From Limanda limanda (Eukaryota > Chordata > Actinopteri > Pleuronectiformes > Pleuronectidae), in NCBI RefSeq assembly GCF_963576545.1, contig NC_083638.1, forward strand, positions 30,093,900 to 30,157,899: 64,000 nt of DNA. Reading direction: 5' to 3'. Below the pieces are notes generated by a model, which searched no databases, was not told the origin of the DNA, and saw only the letters and a program-made list of their open reading frames with translations. The position numbers were made by a program, and so were the translations under genes. Shown here piece by piece: positions 62,101 through 64,000 of the stretch; the stretch's first letter is position 1; the number at the start of each line of letters is the position of its first letter.

Positions 62101-64000
62101 CACTAGTGTTTTTCTAAATAAATAAAACGAGTATATCCTCATTCAAATACTATATGTGGAGTAAGATGCAGCAGCGAATTCAGGAATAGCATAAATTCTT
62201 TTTAGCTTCATAAGCTTAATAATAAGAAATAATGTGCTCTGTCAATTTTCAGTTGGCCTTTTCATTCAGTGGCTTTGAATACAAACCTTTTCTCTGCCCT
62301 TCTCTGGTCCCATTCAGCTATATCAGTTCCATATCAGTGCAGTTTATAGTGGAGCAGTGCACTGGTTACCTTCTAGTGTTCACGAGTAAACAGCTGGCGG
62401 GTGACATAACCTTTCATGTAGTGCCAGACTGTACGTACACAAATAATTGAAACCCTTGACCCTGTCTAGCAGCACCAGGCTGTAAGTACAAACCTGACAT
62501 TTTGATACTGCTCCAGGGGCCCCCTCCACCACTTATTTTTATATTTCAATAATCCATGATGGTCGAGGGAGGAAAAAAAAGAGAGGGGGGAGGCAGGGGA
62601 GGTATGTGAGAAATGTGAATGATTAAGATTGTCAAACCAAATAATGCTCTCAGAAGACACACTATAAATCAGGTTTTGTGACATTTTCTAAAAACCCCAG
62701 CGCACAATATTGGTGAAGGAAGCTGGTTTCATAGCTGAAACCATCCATGCAATCACAAACACACACACACACACATTTGCCCCAGCCTCAAATGCCATTC
62801 ATTCATTATTAATATATAGCATATTTATTTATCTCAGGCTGTACTTCCCCAACCGTTGAACGCCTGTAACCTTTCCAGTGCAATAACCGCATGTGTTTTG
62901 AGGTTTTGATAATGGTATCTGGTTGAATGTGTTGGGGCCAGCTGGGAGGACACTCACCAGTGGGAAGGTCAGGGAATGATGGACATTGAATTTGTTGTGG
63001 TGAAAGTACACTAATGCTCCAAGTGACAGGCTGCTTGGGACTGACAGCTATTGACAGCGGTGATAGCAGAAAGCCACAGCACAGCCGCTAACAGTGGAGG
63101 GATGGCGCCTGTTTTGCCATTGACTGGGGCCTGGTCGGTTCAGTCGATGGTTATCTCTTGTCTCTACACCCATCATTATTGCCCCCGCTCTTCCTCTCCC
63201 TTTTTTTTTTAAGCATTCACACTTTAATCATCGCCTCTGAGATGTTGTTTGCTGTCACCTCCACCGAATTTACAACGCCATCAACTGCATTTGCATATCT
63301 CCTAATATGGACATTTCCAATTGAGGCAGACCCCCAACTGCTGATGGCTTGTGTGCTTCAGGGCTGTTATTCCCTCACCACTGCCATCTCCCCCATCACG
63401 GCCACAATGTCCAGATAAGAATGATGAAGTTAATTCCTGACCTCCCGATTGACTCGTTCCAGCCTATTGTCATTTCCTTCATATCAGTGGTGAGTTCAGT
63501 GCAAACTGCAGGAACTGCCCTTGTACCACTTCAGTGTGTTGAATCTGGAAAATGAATGTGCACAATTAATGTGCATTCCCAAACCATACTAAGTGTTTTA
63601 TTAAAGAACAGACAGACCTCTTGCACTCATTTGCTTTCCTGTTGAGTTGGATAAATTAAAAGATGGACACCAGTCTTAAATCAATAACCAGCACAAGATA
63701 CCTGACTGAACATTAGCTTGGCATAACAACAACTGGAAACAGGGGGGAAATGTAAGCCTGAGTCGTAAAAAAGCAAACACTCTTTTTATCTTGTGTCTTT
63801 AATCCAGCAAAAACCTGAGGTTTAAAAATGTTGTGTTATGTATTAAATGTGATATATCGTGTTAATATGAGCTCCAGAGGTGCTGGAGTATTTAGCTACT
63901 TTTAGGACACAACCCGGTTAACTGTTTTCACACTGGTACTGGTCTTTGTGCAAAGGTAATCATCTTAAGTAATAAATAAACATTTTGGAAAATATGATCT
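59136..64000. other. Gene-free sequence, with enhancer-like patches
   Basis: 59580-59780 (AACAGCATTTATTGTTTTCT, AATCAGCAGCCCTTTGGCTG, ATTAATCACACATTACG) and 63040-63420 (ATTTGCATAT octamer at 63289, CCTAATATGGACATTTCCAA) are non-repetitive and motif-rich, so they could be conserved non-coding elements (about 0.2). A purine-rich run lies at 61915-61957. No gene is recognised. Confidence 0.35.

Overview
The window reads as teleost fish genomic DNA, probably percomorph. It is AT-rich and has long (TAGA)n and (TG)n/(CA)n arrays. Its repeat families are typical of fish: Tc1 transposons, a Ty3/gypsy chromovirus-type LTR element, a Rex1/L2-like LINE, hAT non-autonomous elements and several MITE-like families. 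No host protein-coding gene can be supported and no tRNA, rRNA or CRISPR array was seen. The 64 kb is therefore best read as an intergenic interval or a very large intron. A few tracts rich in homeodomain/POU-type motifs look like possible conserved non-coding elements, and one 53-nt segment has exon-like borders; both are low confidence.

Layout. 0.2-1.3 kb: a CpG-rich near-palindromic foldback element with terminal motifs at its ends and again at its centre. 3.6-4.25 kb: an internally deleted Tc1 relic. 6.3-7.1 and 10.1-10.3 kb: dispersed fish repeats. 11.6-18.1 kb: four (TAGA)n tracts, a 216-bp exact duplication with a third diverged copy, and a complete Tc1 element (16203-17809) with an intact DD34E transposase inserted inside one (TAGA)n tract. 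14.9-15.4 and 21.9-22.3 kb: (TG)n/(CA)n arrays. 23.5 and 27.5 kb: short repeats. 29.2-32.2 kb: a decayed LINE and a separate LINE 3' tail. 32.7-36.25 kb: a young LTR retrotransposon on the minus strand. 43.7-45.4 kb: a hAT non-autonomous element with an 8-bp target duplication. 50.5-51.1, 53.7, 55.8-56.7 and 58.7-59.1 kb: further dispersed repeat pieces.

The two most informative objects are the young transposons. The Tc1 element has an uninterrupted 334-aa transposase and near-identical ~205-bp terminal inverted repeats, with TA on both sides. The LTR element has two LTRs that are identical over 368 bp and a 5-bp target duplication (CCTCC), yet it lacks most of gag, the protease and the first half of reverse transcriptase. 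It also carries two frameshifts, while integrase plus chromodomain stay open. Its primer-binding region matches, as a complement, 10 nt of its own LTR just downstream of a TATA box. That is the arrangement expected for Tf1/sushi-type self-priming. Young LTRs with broken genes suggest a recent insertion mobilised in trans.
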